Below are positions 17,558 to 25,479 of a DNA stretch of 25,781 bases, piece by piece. This DNA comes from Gammaproteobacteria bacterium (GTDB lineage: Bacteria; Pseudomonadota; Gammaproteobacteria; Acidithiobacillales; Acidithiobacillaceae), in the NCBI GenBank assembly GCA_023381645.1, contig JAMCRJ010000090.1, positions 1 through 25,781 on the forward strand, in the 5' to 3' direction. The first letter of the stretch is position 1. Each line of letters begins with the position of its first letter. A model generated the notes under the pieces. That model was not told the DNA's origin. It saw only the letters and a program-made list of their open reading frames with translations, and searched no databases. A program made the position numbers and the translations under genes.

Positions 17558-18898
17558 ATGACCAGCAATGATTCGCAGATCCCTATACTCACCGTCAGTG
17601 CACTCAACGCTGCTGCCCGCGAGATCATTGAAGGGAATTTTCCGCTGTTGAGGGTGGAGGGTGAACTGTCCAATTTCAGCAGCCCCGGATCGGGACATTG
17701 GTATTTTTCGCTGAAGGATGCGCGGGCGCAGGTGCGCTGCGCCATGTTCCGCCAGCGCAATATCTATACCCGGATTCAGCCCCGCAACGGCATGCAGGTG
17801 CGGGTACTGGCGCAGCCCACCCTGTATGAAGGACGGGGCGACTTTCAGTTGATTGTCGAGCAATTGCTGGATGCCGGTGAGGGCGATTTACAGGCGCGTT
17901 TTGCCGCTCTCAAGGACAAACTCGCGGCCGAAGGGCTTTTTGCGCCGGAATTGAAACGGCCCCTCCCTCGCTGGCCGCAACGGGTCGCCGTGGTCACTTC
18001 GGCGAGCGGCGCGGCGCTGCATGACATCCGGGTGACGCTGGCGCGGCGCTGGCCGATGCTCGCGGTCATGGTCTATCCGGTGCTGGTGCAGGGCGACCAG
18101 GCGGCGGCACAGATTTGCACCGCGCTGGCCCGTGTCGCCACTCGGCAGCAGGAGGATGTGGTGATCTTGGCGCGGGGTGGCGGCAGCGCGGAGGATCTAT
18201 GGTGTTTTAATGAGGAAAGTGTGGCGCGCGCCATTCGTGCCTGCCCGGTGCCGGTGGTGACGGGCATCGGTCATGAAATTGATTTCACCATTGCCGATTT
18301 CGCGGGTGATCTGCGCGCGGCGACCCCCACGGCGGCGGCGGAAGCGGTTAGCCCCGACCGCGCTGAGTGGTTGCCGCAGGTGCAGACACAACGGCGACAA
18401 CTGGAACAGTCCATGCAGCGCACGCTACGGGACGCGACCCAGCGTCTCGACTACTTGCGGCTGCGCCTTCGTCATCCCGGCGAGCGGGTGCAGGATGCCG
18501 AGCACCGTTTGCGTCTGGCGCGTGAGGCATTGCGGCAGGCCATGCAGCGTCAGCAGGCCATATGGGGCGAACGACTGCAGGCACTCCAGGCGCGACGTTT
18601 GCGGCAAGACCCGCGCCAGCGTCTGCAGAATCTGAAAGAGAGCTTGGAAGCCCGGCGCGCCGCACTGATTCTGGCGATGGACAAGCGATTGGCCAGCGCT
18701 GAGGCGCAACAGCAGCGGCAGGTAGCAGCCTTACGCCTGCTGGACCCCTTGGCCGTGCTGCAACGCGGTTTTGCCGTCCTTCGCGACGAGTCCGGTAAGG
18801 TCATTTTTGGCAGCGCCGCTGTCGCAGTGCATGCGCAAATCAGCGCGACTCTGGCGCAGGGCACCCTGCTCTGCGAGGTACTCGAAAAAAGTGATTAA
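17558..18898 (+). CDS. xseA: Exodeoxyribonuclease VII large subunit
   Basis: XseA is the catalytic subunit of exonuclease VII, which degrades single-stranded DNA from both ends to short oligonucleotides. The 446-residue protein (E. coli 456) has an N-terminal OB-fold at about 8-105 with LRVEGELSNF at 31-40. The catalytic domain shows RGGGSAEDLWCFN at 206-218 and GIGHEIDFTIADF at 236-248. A long arginine- and glutamine-rich coiled coil at about 270-395 binds XseB copies, and a short C-terminal segment (LLDPLAVLQRGFAVL) closes the protein. It is divergent from thioredoxin and unlinked to xseB, as is usual. Confidence 0.96.
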   Translation: MTSNDSQIPILTVSALNAAAREIIEGNFPLLRVEGELSNFSSPGSGHWYFSLKDARAQVRCAMFRQRNIYTRIQPRNGMQVRVLAQPTLYEGRGDFQLIVEQLLDAGEGDLQARFAALKDKLAAEGLFAPELKRPLPRWPQRVAVVTSASGAALHDIRVTLARRWPMLAVMVYPVLVQGDQAAAQICTALARVATRQQEDVVILARGGGSAEDLWCFNEESVARAIRACPVPVVTGIGHEIDFTIADFAGDLRAATPTAAAEAVSPDRAEWLPQVQTQRRQLEQSMQRTLRDATQRLDYLRLRLRHPGERVQDAEHRLRLAREALRQAMQRQQAIWGERLQALQARRLRQDPRQRLQNLKESLEARRAALILAMDKRLASAEAQQQRQVAALRLLDPLAVLQRGFAVLRDESGKVIFGSAAVAVHAQISATLAQGTLLCEVLEKSD

Positions 18899-18914
18899 CG
18901 CTTATGCCGGGTAT

Positions 18915-18939
18915 CGACAAAGCCCGCTCTGTCGCTTTA
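18915..18939 (+). terminator. Possible terminator after xseA
   Basis: CGACA (18915-18919) can pair with TGTCG (18930-18934), followed by CTTTACTCTT. The stem is short and the tail only moderately T-rich. A second hairpin, CAGGGC/GCCCTG at 18985-19002, lies just before ppiB and may belong to its leader. Confidence 0.3.
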
Positions 18940-19019
18940 CTCTTGGCCTTCGTCGCCGCTGGCCTGAGTGGTGAATTTTTCTAGCAGGGCGCTGGTGCCC
19001 TGAATTCTGAGGAGTGTTC

Positions 19020-19532
19020 ATGGCAAATCCGCAAGTAGTGCTGCACAGCAACAAGGGTGATATCGTCATCGAGCTGGACGCCGACAAGGCGCCCAACACC
19101 GTCGAGAATTTTCTGAAGTATGTCGATGAGGGCTTTTTTGACGGCACCATCTTTCATCGCGTGATACCTGGCTTCATGATTCAGGGCGGGGGTTTTACGG
19201 CGGACATGCAGCAGAAAGCCGTCCATGCGCCCATCGCCAACGAGGCGGAGAATGGTCTGAAGAATGCGCGGGGTACGCTCGCCATGGCACGGACCAACGA
19301 TCCCCACTCCGCCACCGCGCAGTTCTTCATCAATCTGACAGACAATGATTTCCTCAACTTCAAGACGGCTTCCGGCTCGGGCTGGGGTTATGCCGTTTTT
19401 GGTAAGGTCATCGGCGGGATGGATGTGGTAGACGATATCGCCAAGACCCCGACCGGTAACCAGGGCATGCACCAGGACGTGCCCAAGGAAACCATCTCCA
19501 TCGACAAGGGCGAGCGTCAGTCTGCGGCCTGA
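19020..19532 (+). CDS. ppiB: Cytoplasmic peptidyl-prolyl cis-trans isomerase, cyclophilin type
   Basis: PpiB speeds proline isomerisation during protein folding. The 170-residue protein is one cyclophilin domain with the active-site stretch [13 protein letters not shown] at 45-57 (catalytic arginine R47), ATAQFFIN at 98-105 and a late [12 protein letters not shown] at 127-137. It has no signal peptide, so it is the cytoplasmic form. ATG 19020 follows GAGGAG; a GTG two codons earlier is possible. It is 4 bases from lpxH, and ppiB-lpxH neighbours are also seen in E. coli, so an operon is likely. Confidence 0.96.
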   Translation: MANPQVVLHSNKGDIVIELDADKAPNTVENFLKYVDEGFFDGTIFHRVIPGFMIQGGGFTADMQQKAVHAPIANEAENGLKNARGTLAMARTNDPHSATAQFFINLTDNDFLNFKTASGSGWGYAVFGKVIGGMDVVDDIAKTPTGNQGMHQDVPKETISIDKGERQSAA

Positions 19533-19536
19533 GTCT

Positions 19537-20310
19537 ATGGTAGTGCAAGGTGCAGACCTCGGTAACGGCCCCGTGCTGTTTATCTCTGACCTGCACCTCT
19601 GCTCCGCACAGCCCGCGCTGACCGCCCTGTTCCGCCATTTTTGTTTGCGTGAAGGCCGGGCTGCGCGGGCTGTCTTTATTCTGGGCGATCTGTTCGACTA
19701 CTGGGTGCATCAGGATCAGGCGGCGGAAGCGCCCTATGCGGAAATCCTTGCCCTGCTCCATGATCTGCAGAAGCAGGGCACCACGGTGTACCTCATGGTC
19801 GGTAACCGGGACTTTGCGCTGGATGCCGCCTTTCTGGCGCAGTTCGGGATTATCGCTCTGCCCGACCCGGCGCTGCTGCAACTGGGTGAAGAGCGCATCC
19901 TGCTGACTCATGGTGACTTGCTGTGTAGCGACGATCATCGTTACCAGCGCTTTCGCCGGGTGATTCGCCATCCGCTGACTCGCCTGACGCTGGGACGCCT
20001 GCCTTATGCCTGGCTCCAGCGTATCGCCCGCGGATTGCGTCGCGGCAGTAGCCGGGAAGTGCGGGCCAAAGCACCAGCCATAACCGATGCCAATCCGCAG
20101 ACCATCGTTGCCGCCCTCCACGGGGAAGGCGCTTTCGCGCTGGATGGCGCCACTTATGACATTTTGATTCACGGCCATACCCATCGCCCCGTTTGGGAGC
20201 AGGGTCCGGAGGGACGGCGCATGGTGCTGGGTGCCTGGGGTGCTGATGGCGCACAAATCGGGCGCTGGGAAAACGGCCAATGGTCCTTGCAGCTACTGAG
20301 TCCACCGTAA
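19537..20310 (+). CDS. lpxH: UDP-2,3-diacylglucosamine diphosphatase
   Basis: LpxH hydrolyses UDP-2,3-diacylglucosamine to lipid X and UMP, the fourth step of lipid A synthesis, at the inner face of the membrane. All metallophosphoesterase motifs are present: SDLHL at 17-21 (D18, H20), GDLFDYW at 50-56, GNRDF at 89-93, THGDLLCSDD at 124-133 and IHGHTHRP at 211-218. The 257 residues are slightly longer than E. coli LpxH (240), mainly about ten extra at the N-terminus. The ribosome site is weak, and a start codon only 4 bases past ppiB suggests coupling. Confidence 0.95.
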   Translation: MVVQGADLGNGPVLFISDLHLCSAQPALTALFRHFCLREGRAARAVFILGDLFDYWVHQDQAAEAPYAEILALLHDLQKQGTTVYLMVGNRDFALDAAFLAQFGIIALPDPALLQLGEERILLTHGDLLCSDDHRYQRFRRVIRHPLTRLTLGRLPYAWLQRIARGLRRGSSREVRAKAPAITDANPQTIVAALHGEGAFALDGATYDILIHGHTHRPVWEQGPEGRRMVLGAWGADGAQIGRWENGQWSLQLLSPP

Positions 20311-20341
20311 TTTCGGTTTTTGCGCGACCGGAGGGATCAAC

Positions 20342-22825
20342 ATGGACGCCACGGAGCATGATCCAATGGCATGCGGTCTGAGCAGCGCTGCGGCCTCGGC
20401 GTTGCAGCAACAATACGGGCTCAATCGTCTGCCCACGGCCCATGCGCCGCGCTGGTGGCAACAACTGCTGGCGCAGTTTCGTAACACCCTCATCGCGATC
20501 CTGCTGGCCGCTGCACTCTTATCGCTGGTACTCGGACATCTGGTAGACGGCGCGGTCATCGGCGCGGTGATCCTGATCAACACCATGCTCGGCTTTGTTC
20601 AGGAGAACCGCGCCGAGAAAGCGGTGCAGGCACTGCAATCTTTTCTCGCCCCGCAGGTGTTGGTCTGTCGCGATGGCGCCTGGCAGCATCTGCCCGCTGA
20701 AGCACTGGTGCCCGGCGACTGGGTGCGGGTAGAAAATGGCGCACGTATCAGCGCGGACATGCGGTTGCTGGAGGCGCATGCCCTGCGGGTGGACGAATCC
20801 CTGCTGACGGGGGAATCCGTCCCGGTGGATAAAACCACTTCTGGCGACGCGGACGGGTTACTGCTGCGGGCCGGAACGCTGGTGACCGGGGGAGATGGTA
20901 TTGGCCAAGTGACCGCCACGGGCAGTGCCACCGAAATAGGCCGTATCCACCAGCTCATGGGAACTACCCTGACCGTGCGCTCGCCTCTGCTGGAGCGCAT
21001 CAGCCGCTTGTCCCGGACTCTAGCCTTCACCGTCGTTCTTCTGGCCGCCATCGCGGCGGGTATCGCCTGGTGGCGAGGCGAGGCGCTGGAATTCGCCCTG
21101 CTCGCTGCCATCAGTCTGGCGGTAGCCATTATTCCTGAAGGATTACCAGCGATAATCAGTGTGACCCTGGCGCTGGGCGTGCAGCGTATGGCGCAACGCG
21201 GCGCCATTGTCCGCCAGTTACCGGCAGTGGAAACCCTGGGCACGGTTACCGTCATTTGCACCGACAAAACGGGCACCCTGACAGAAAATCGTATGACCGT
21301 GCAGGGCCTGGCCCTAGCCGATGACTCCCCCGCCCTGCTGCAACGTGCCCTGCGGGTCATGATTTTGTGTAATGACGCGCAACTACGCAACGATAAGAGC
21401 GGTATTGGTGACCCTCTGGAACAGGCCCTGCTCCGCTATGCGGGCACGCATGGTGCGGACGTCGACGTATCGCGGATGGAATCTCCGCGGGTGGATGCCC
21501 GGCCTTTCAGCCACGAGCAACCCTTCATGGCGACGCGCCACAGCGACGGCATCGCCATTAAAGGCGCCCCGGAGTGGGTCCTGCGGCGCTGTCAGCGGAT
21601 GGCGACCGCCAGCGGGGTGGCGGAAGTCGTTCCGGCCTATTGGCACAAAGTCATTGCGGATATGGCGACTGCCGGCATGCGTACCCTTGCCCTGGCCAGC
21701 GCGGTGGATGGGCAGTGGGAGGCTCTGGACGATGGTGGCTGGACCTGGTTGGGCGTTGTCGCGCTGCTGGACCCACCGCGTCCCGCCGTACCGGCCGCCA
21801 TTGCTGCCTGCCGCAGCGCGGGTATCCGAGTGATCATGGTTACCGGCGATCATCCGCAGACAGCGGCCACTATCGCCCGTCAGGTCGGCATTCTGGAGGA
21901 TGGTCCGGCGGCGGTGGTCGATCATGCCCAGTGGGCCAGCGCGGATGCCGAGGAACGGCAGGCCCTGGCCCGCGACGCGGTGGTTTTCGCCAGAGTGCAG
22001 CCCGCCGATAAGCTGGAACTGGTACAGACCCTGCAGGCCAGCGGCGAGGTAGTCGCCATGACCGGTGATGGCGTCAACGATGCACCCGCCTTGCGCCGGG
22101 CGCAGATTGGTGTGGCCATGGGGCAATCAGGGAGCGACGTGGCCCGCGAGGCTGCGGCCATGGTACTGAGTGACGACAACTTTGCCCATATCGCCACCGC
22201 CGTGGCGGAGGGGCGCCACATCTATGACAATATCCGGCGCACGACTTTCTTTATGCTGCCGACTAATTTTGCGCAAGGGCTGGTGATTTTTTTCGCGGTG
22301 CTGTCGGGAATGACCTTGCCCATTACTCCATTGCAAATACTTTGGGTGAACACGATTACCGCCAGTACGCTGACCCTGGCTTTTGCATTCATGGGGGCGG
22401 ATAAAGGCGTGATGGAGCGCAAACCGCGTCCGGCCCGGGAGGCGCTCATTCCAGGGGCGTTATGGTGGCGCATCGTCGGGTTGAGTACCTTTCTGGTTAT
22501 AACCGTCTTTGCGGTGTTTTTTGGCGATGCGACTCTGCACAGCGACAGCCATGCGCATACCCTGGCGGTGAATGCCCTGGTAGGCATGGAGGCCGGAATA
22601 CTGCTGGCCATGTATGGGCGCTGGCGTCGTGACTGGGGAGATATCGTCCTGGCGGTAGCGATGTTGGCTGCTCTGATTGCCCAGGGGCTTTTCTCCTGTC
22701 TGCCATTTTTTCAGCGGGTATTCGCGACAACGGCCATGAGGGGCGCGGATATGGGGATCATTGCCGTCTGCACGGCGTTGGCGTGGCTGGCTGGCAAGCT
22801 TGCAGCGCCGCCGCAGGCAGCTTGA
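20342..22825 (+). CDS. P2-type cation-transporting ATPase (calcium-ATPase-like), ion unknown
   Basis: An inner-membrane ion pump of 827 residues, shorter than typical SERCA-type pumps (900-1000), mainly through a small nucleotide domain. Visible parts are an N-terminal cation-ATPase segment, the actuator loop TGES at 156-159, M4 motif PEGLP at 265-269, the phosphorylation site CTDKTGTLT with D308, KGAP at 408-411, TGDHP at 501-505, the hinge TGDGVNDAP at 574-582 and about four C-terminal membrane segments. M5 reads TNFAQG (N642, Q645) and M6 reads NTITAST, lacking acidic residues that bind calcium in SERCA. It starts 31 bases after lpxH with a strong ribosome site (GGAGGG). The transported ion may not be calcium. 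Confidence 0.9.
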   Translation: MDATEHDPMACGLSSAAASALQQQYGLNRLPTAHAPRWWQQLLAQFRNTLIAILLAAALLSLVLGHLVDGAVIGAVILINTMLGFVQENRAEKAVQALQSFLAPQVLVCRDGAWQHLPAEALVPGDWVRVENGARISADMRLLEAHALRVDESLLTGESVPVDKTTSGDADGLLLRAGTLVTGGDGIGQVTATGSATEIGRIHQLMGTTLTVRSPLLERISRLSRTLAFTVVLLAAIAAGIAWWRGEALEFALLAAISLAVAIIPEGLPAIISVTLALGVQRMAQRGAIVRQLPAVETLGTVTVICTDKTGTLTENRMTVQGLALADDSPALLQRALRVMILCNDAQLRNDKSGIGDPLEQALLRYAGTHGADVDVSRMESPRVDARPFSHEQPFMATRHSDGIAIKGAPEWVLRRCQRMATASGVAEVVPAYWHKVIADMATAGMRTLALASAVDGQWEALDDGGWTWLGVVALLDPPRPAVPAAIAACRSAGIRVIMVTGDHPQTAATIARQVGILEDGPAAVVDHAQWASADAEERQALARDAVVFARVQPADKLELVQTLQASGEVVAMTGDGVNDAPALRRAQIGVAMGQSGSDVAREAAAMVLSDDNFAHIATAVAEGRHIYDNIRRTTFFMLPTNFAQGLVIFFAVLSGMTLPITPLQILWVNTITASTLTLAFAFMGADKGVMERKPRPAREALIPGALWWRIVGLSTFLVITVFAVFFGDATLHSDSHAHTLAVNALVGMEAGILLAMYGRWRRDWGDIVLAVAMLAALIAQGLFSCLPFFQRVFATTAMRGADMGIIAVCTALAWLAGKLAAPPQAA

Positions 22826-22849
22826 GGTGCCACCGCTACGCTCATGTTC

Positions 22850-22872
22850 ATGCTAGAATGAAACTCTAGCAT
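22850..22872. repeat. Perfect 8-bp inverted repeat before the small basic ORF
   Basis: ATGCTAGA (22850-22857) and TCTAGCAT (22865-22872) flank a 7-base loop. It is 24 bases after the ATPase stop and 25 bases before the ATG at 22898. TAGAAT inside it looks like a -10 box. It could be an operator, a weak terminator, or the end hairpin of a decayed insertion element. Confidence 0.5.
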
Positions 22873-22897
22873 TATCGACTGAGAGGAGCACCAGGTT

Positions 22898-23140
22898 ATG
22901 AAAAAGGAGACCTTACGTATCGTCCCCAAGCGCCTGAAACCGCGCTTCGGCGTGCAGCCCACCAGGGTGGAAAGGGACCAGACGGTATACAGCCGCAAGG
23001 TCAAGCATCGCGGCCAGGCGGGTCGGGAGGGAGATTCCCATGCCGTGACGACAGGATATCGTCGTCAGGGCATGGGGATTTCCGCCATGCAGATGGCAAA
23101 ATACGTGGTGGTTACCGTGCGCCGACCTGCGAGGGCATAA
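22898..23140 (+). CDS. Small, very basic hypothetical protein
   Basis: An 80-residue ORF starting MKKETLRIVPKRLKPRF. I do not recognise the family. It is rich in arginine and lysine throughout, with no cysteine, no membrane segment and no signal peptide. GAGGAG lies 9 bases before the ATG, and the first 45 or so codons have third positions like the neighbours. The second half (codons about 45-67) lies over strong inverted repeats, so the peptide there may be a by-product of the RNA or DNA structure. It ends 8 bases before the convergent leuA stop. It could be a genuine small nucleic-acid-binding protein, or a chance ORF in a decayed mobile element. Confidence 0.4.
   Translation: MKKETLRIVPKRLKPRFGVQPTRVERDQTVYSRKVKHRGQAGREGDSHAVTTGYRRQGMGISAMQMAKYVVVTVRRPARA
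23030..23097 (+). repeat. Long 23-bp-arm hairpin plus adjacent small hairpin
   Basis: Arms 23030-23052 and 23061-23083 pair in plus-strand RNA with 20 Watson-Crick pairs, 2 G-U pairs and one G-G mismatch around an 8-base loop containing GATATC. Directly after it, GCCAT/ATGGC (23084-23097) forms a second hairpin with a 4-base loop. The two wobbles would be A-C mismatches in the minus-strand RNA, so the plus strand folds better. The hairpin is also 66 bases past the leuA stop and could protect that transcript. Confidence 0.7.
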
Positions 23141-23148
23141 CGCGGCAA

Positions 23149-24852
23149 TCAACGTACTTGCCGTTCTACCGATGTGCTCCATGTGTTGTTTTTTGCAACG
23201 GACCGGCCAATAGCACTGAGCACCGCCTGTAAAGCGGCCTCAGTGGTATCCTCGCCAAAGGCCACGGCCGATGCTGCATGGCCATGGTCCACACTGACCC
23301 GGACGCAGGCCATGGCGCGGGCGCCGGTACCGGTGCCGAGGGCATGCTGGTCGAATTGTTCCACCTCGGCACGAACGCCCCAACTCTGGATCAGGGCATC
23401 GACCAAGGCACCTACGGCGCCGCTCCCCTTGCCCTGCAAAATATGCGGCTGTGCCTCCGGGCCAACCACCACGGTCGCTGCGACCTGCTCCCCTTCCCGG
23501 CTGAGACGATAGCGGCGCAGGTGCCAGTCCTCCGCGGGCTGGCAATAATGGCCCTCAAACAGGGCGAAAATCTGCGCTGAGCTGACCTCCCCCATCTCTT
23601 GTTCAGAAGCCGCTTGCACTACGGCGCTGAAGTCCTGCGCCAACCAGCGCGGCAAGGAAATACCGTGGTCGCGCTCCAGCACATGGGCGACACCGCCCTT
23701 CCCGGACTGACTGTTGATGCGCACCACCTCCTCGTACTTGCGCCCCAGATCAGCGGGATCGATAGGCAGATAAGGCACCTCCCAGACGGCGTCTTCCCAT
23801 CCTCGCCGATGGTGCATACCCTTGCGAATGGCATCCTGATGACTGCCGGAAAACGCCGTGTAGACCAGTTCGCCAAACCAGGGATGGCGCGGCGGCACGA
23901 CCATACCCGTACACGCGGTATAGATCTCCGCGATTTCCGTGCCCATGGACATATCCAGTTGCGGATCAATGCCCTGAGAGTAGAGATTCATGGCCATGGT
24001 GAGAATATCCATGTTGCCGGTGCGTTCGCCATTGCCGAAGAGAGTGCCCTCCACCCGATCGGCACCCGCCAACACCGCCAGTTCCGCCGCCGCCACCGCG
24101 CAGCCGCGGTCATTGTGGTTGTGAACACTGATCTGCACATGTTCCCGCCCGCGCAAATGGTCGCAGAACCATTCAATCTGGTCCGCGAAGACGTTGGGCA
24201 TGGACGACTCGACGGTGGCGGGCAGATTGAGGATCACCGCCTGCCCCTGATCAGGCCGCCAGACCGCGTTGACCGCCTCGCAGACATCCACCGCATAATC
24301 CAACTCGGTGGTGCTGAAGCTCTCCGGCGAATACTGAAAGACCCATTCCGTCTCTGAATAACGTGCGGCCCCGGCCTTCACCCACTCCGCGCCACGCACG
24401 GCAATGGCCTGGATGCCCTCCCGATCCAGGCCAAACACCTGCTCGCGCTGGGTCGGGTTGGTAGAGTTGTAGACATGGACGATCGCCCGCCGCACCCCTT
24501 TCAACGCCTCGAAAGTGCGGTCAATCAGCGCTTCCCGCGCCTGGGTGAGCACCTGGATGGTCACCTGCTCGGGGATACGATCTTCTTCAATGATGCGCCG
24601 GACAAAGGCAAAATCGGGCTGGGAGGCGGCGGGAAAACCCACCTCAATCTCCCGAAAGCCCATACGTACGAGCAAATCGAACATCCGGAGCTTTTGCTCG
24701 ACACTCATGGGGGAGACCAGCGCCTGATTGCCGTCGCGCAGATCGACACTGGTCCAGATGGGCGCGTGGTGCATACGACGGTTAGGCCAGCGCCGGTCCG
24801 GTTTGTGGACGGGCGCAAAGGCGCGGTAACGGCGGTGGTTGAAGGTCCCCAT
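23149..24852 (-). CDS. leuA: 2-isopropylmalate synthase (long, LeuA type 2)
   Basis: LeuA condenses acetyl-CoA with 2-oxoisovalerate, the first committed step to leucine. The 567-residue protein belongs to the longer form also found in actinobacteria and fungi. The DRE-TIM barrel shows DLRDGNQ at 37-43 (metal-binding D40), HNHND at 244-248 and GNGERTGN at 273-280. A linker leads to a C-terminal leucine-feedback domain at about 430-555. The last dozen residues, after about IGRSVAKN, look like an extra tail. ATG 24852 follows AGGAG by 8 bases. It is divergent from an Lrp-family regulator, a plausible controller. Confidence 0.96.
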   Translation of the reverse strand: MGTFNHRRYRAFAPVHKPDRRWPNRRMHHAPIWTSVDLRDGNQALVSPMSVEQKLRMFDLLVRMGFREIEVGFPAASQPDFAFVRRIIEEDRIPEQVTIQVLTQAREALIDRTFEALKGVRRAIVHVYNSTNPTQREQVFGLDREGIQAIAVRGAEWVKAGAARYSETEWVFQYSPESFSTTELDYAVDVCEAVNAVWRPDQGQAVILNLPATVESSMPNVFADQIEWFCDHLRGREHVQISVHNHNDRGCAVAAAELAVLAGADRVEGTLFGNGERTGNMDILTMAMNLYSQGIDPQLDMSMGTEIAEIYTACTGMVVPPRHPWFGELVYTAFSGSHQDAIRKGMHHRRGWEDAVWEVPYLPIDPADLGRKYEEVVRINSQSGKGGVAHVLERDHGISLPRWLAQDFSAVVQAASEQEMGEVSSAQIFALFEGHYCQPAEDWHLRRYRLSREGEQVAATVVVGPEAQPHILQGKGSGAVGALVDALIQSWGVRAEVEQFDQHALGTGTGARAMACVRVSVDHGHAASAVAFGEDTTEAALQAVLSAIGRSVAKNNTWSTSVERQVR

Positions 24853-24886
24853 GGTCCAATCTCCTGCGGCAAGTGACGATGGACGC

Positions 24887-24892
24887 AGTATA
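24887..24892 (-). promoter_or_regulatory. Likely -10 box of leuA
   Basis: On the minus strand TATACT (24892-24887) would start a transcript with a leader of about 28 bases before the leuA ATG. I see no good -35 at 16-18 bases, so activator dependence is possible. A leader this short has no room for a leucine attenuator. Confidence 0.4.
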
Positions 24893-24935
24893 GGGAAGAA
24901 GTCGCGGCAGGTGCTTGCGAATTGGGGCCATAAAA

Positions 24936-24948
24936 GCGACTATGTCGC
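24936..24948. promoter_or_regulatory. Possible operator in the leuA/lrp divergent gap
   Basis: GCGAC and GTCGC are 5-bp inverted arms around TAT (24936-24948), centred between leuA and the Lrp-type gene, upstream of the leuA -10. It is a candidate binding site for the neighbouring regulator. No clear Lrp consensus is seen. Confidence 0.3.
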
Positions 24949-24993
24949 ATGATTATTGCGCACTAACATCCATTAACGGAGTAATATTGTGCT

Positions 24994-25479
24994 ATGAAGT
25001 CTAAAGCCCCTACCATCGAATTAGATCGCTACGACCGCCGCATTCTGGAGGAGCTACAGCGCGACGGCGGACTCAGCAATCAGCGTCTCGCCGAGCGCAT
25101 CGGTTTGTCCCCCTCCCCCTGCCTGCGCCGGGTGCAGGCGCTGGAAGAAGCCGGGATCATCCGCAAGCGCGTGGCTCTGCTGGATCCGCAGCGTCTGGGC
25201 CTGGCGCTGATGGTCCTGATGCACATCAGCATGGACCGCCATACCCCCGAGCGTTTCGAGCATTTTGAGGCAGAAATCCGTCGCTCGCCGGAGGTACTGG
25301 AGTGCTACCTCATCACCGGCCATGACGCGGATTACCAGATCAAAGTTGCCGTGCGCGATATGGCGCATTTTCAGGAATTTTTACTCCATCGCCTGACGCG
25401 CATCGAGGGGGTGACCGGCGTGCATTCCAGCTTTGTGCTGCGCAGGGTGGTGGATACGACAGAGTTGCCGGTGTATTGA
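24994..25479 (+). CDS. Lrp/AsnC-family transcriptional regulator
   Basis: A 161-residue DNA-binding regulator. Residues about 8-70 hold an AsnC-type helix-turn-helix (LDRYDRRILEELQRDGGLSN, then AERIGLSPSPCLRRVQALEEAGII), and residues about 72-150 a RAM ligand-binding and dimerisation domain (VLECYLITGHDADYQIKV at 104-121). This family senses amino acids and forms octamers. It is divergent from leuA with 141 bases between them, so control of leucine synthesis and of itself is the likely role (inference). GGAG lies 13 bases from the ATG, rather far. Its TGA directly abuts the stop of the convergent DJ-1 gene (TGATCA). Confidence 0.93.
   Translation: MKSKAPTIELDRYDRRILEELQRDGGLSNQRLAERIGLSPSPCLRRVQALEEAGIIRKRVALLDPQRLGLALMVLMHISMDRHTPERFEHFEAEIRRSPEVLECYLITGHDADYQIKVAVRDMAHFQEFLLHRLTRIEGVTGVHSSFVLRRVVDTTELPVY

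Noticed and set aside
19408..20280. A 290-codon minus-strand ORF opposite ppiB and lpxH
   Set aside because: Overlaps two certain genes and has no domain I can recognise.
22913..23182. An 89-codon minus-strand ORF in the island
   Set aside because: Overlaps the hairpins and the leuA end, no good ribosome site, no family likeness.
23599..24357. A 252-codon plus-strand ORF opposite leuA
   Set aside because: Shadow of leuA; its histidine-rich look is the complement of leuA codons.
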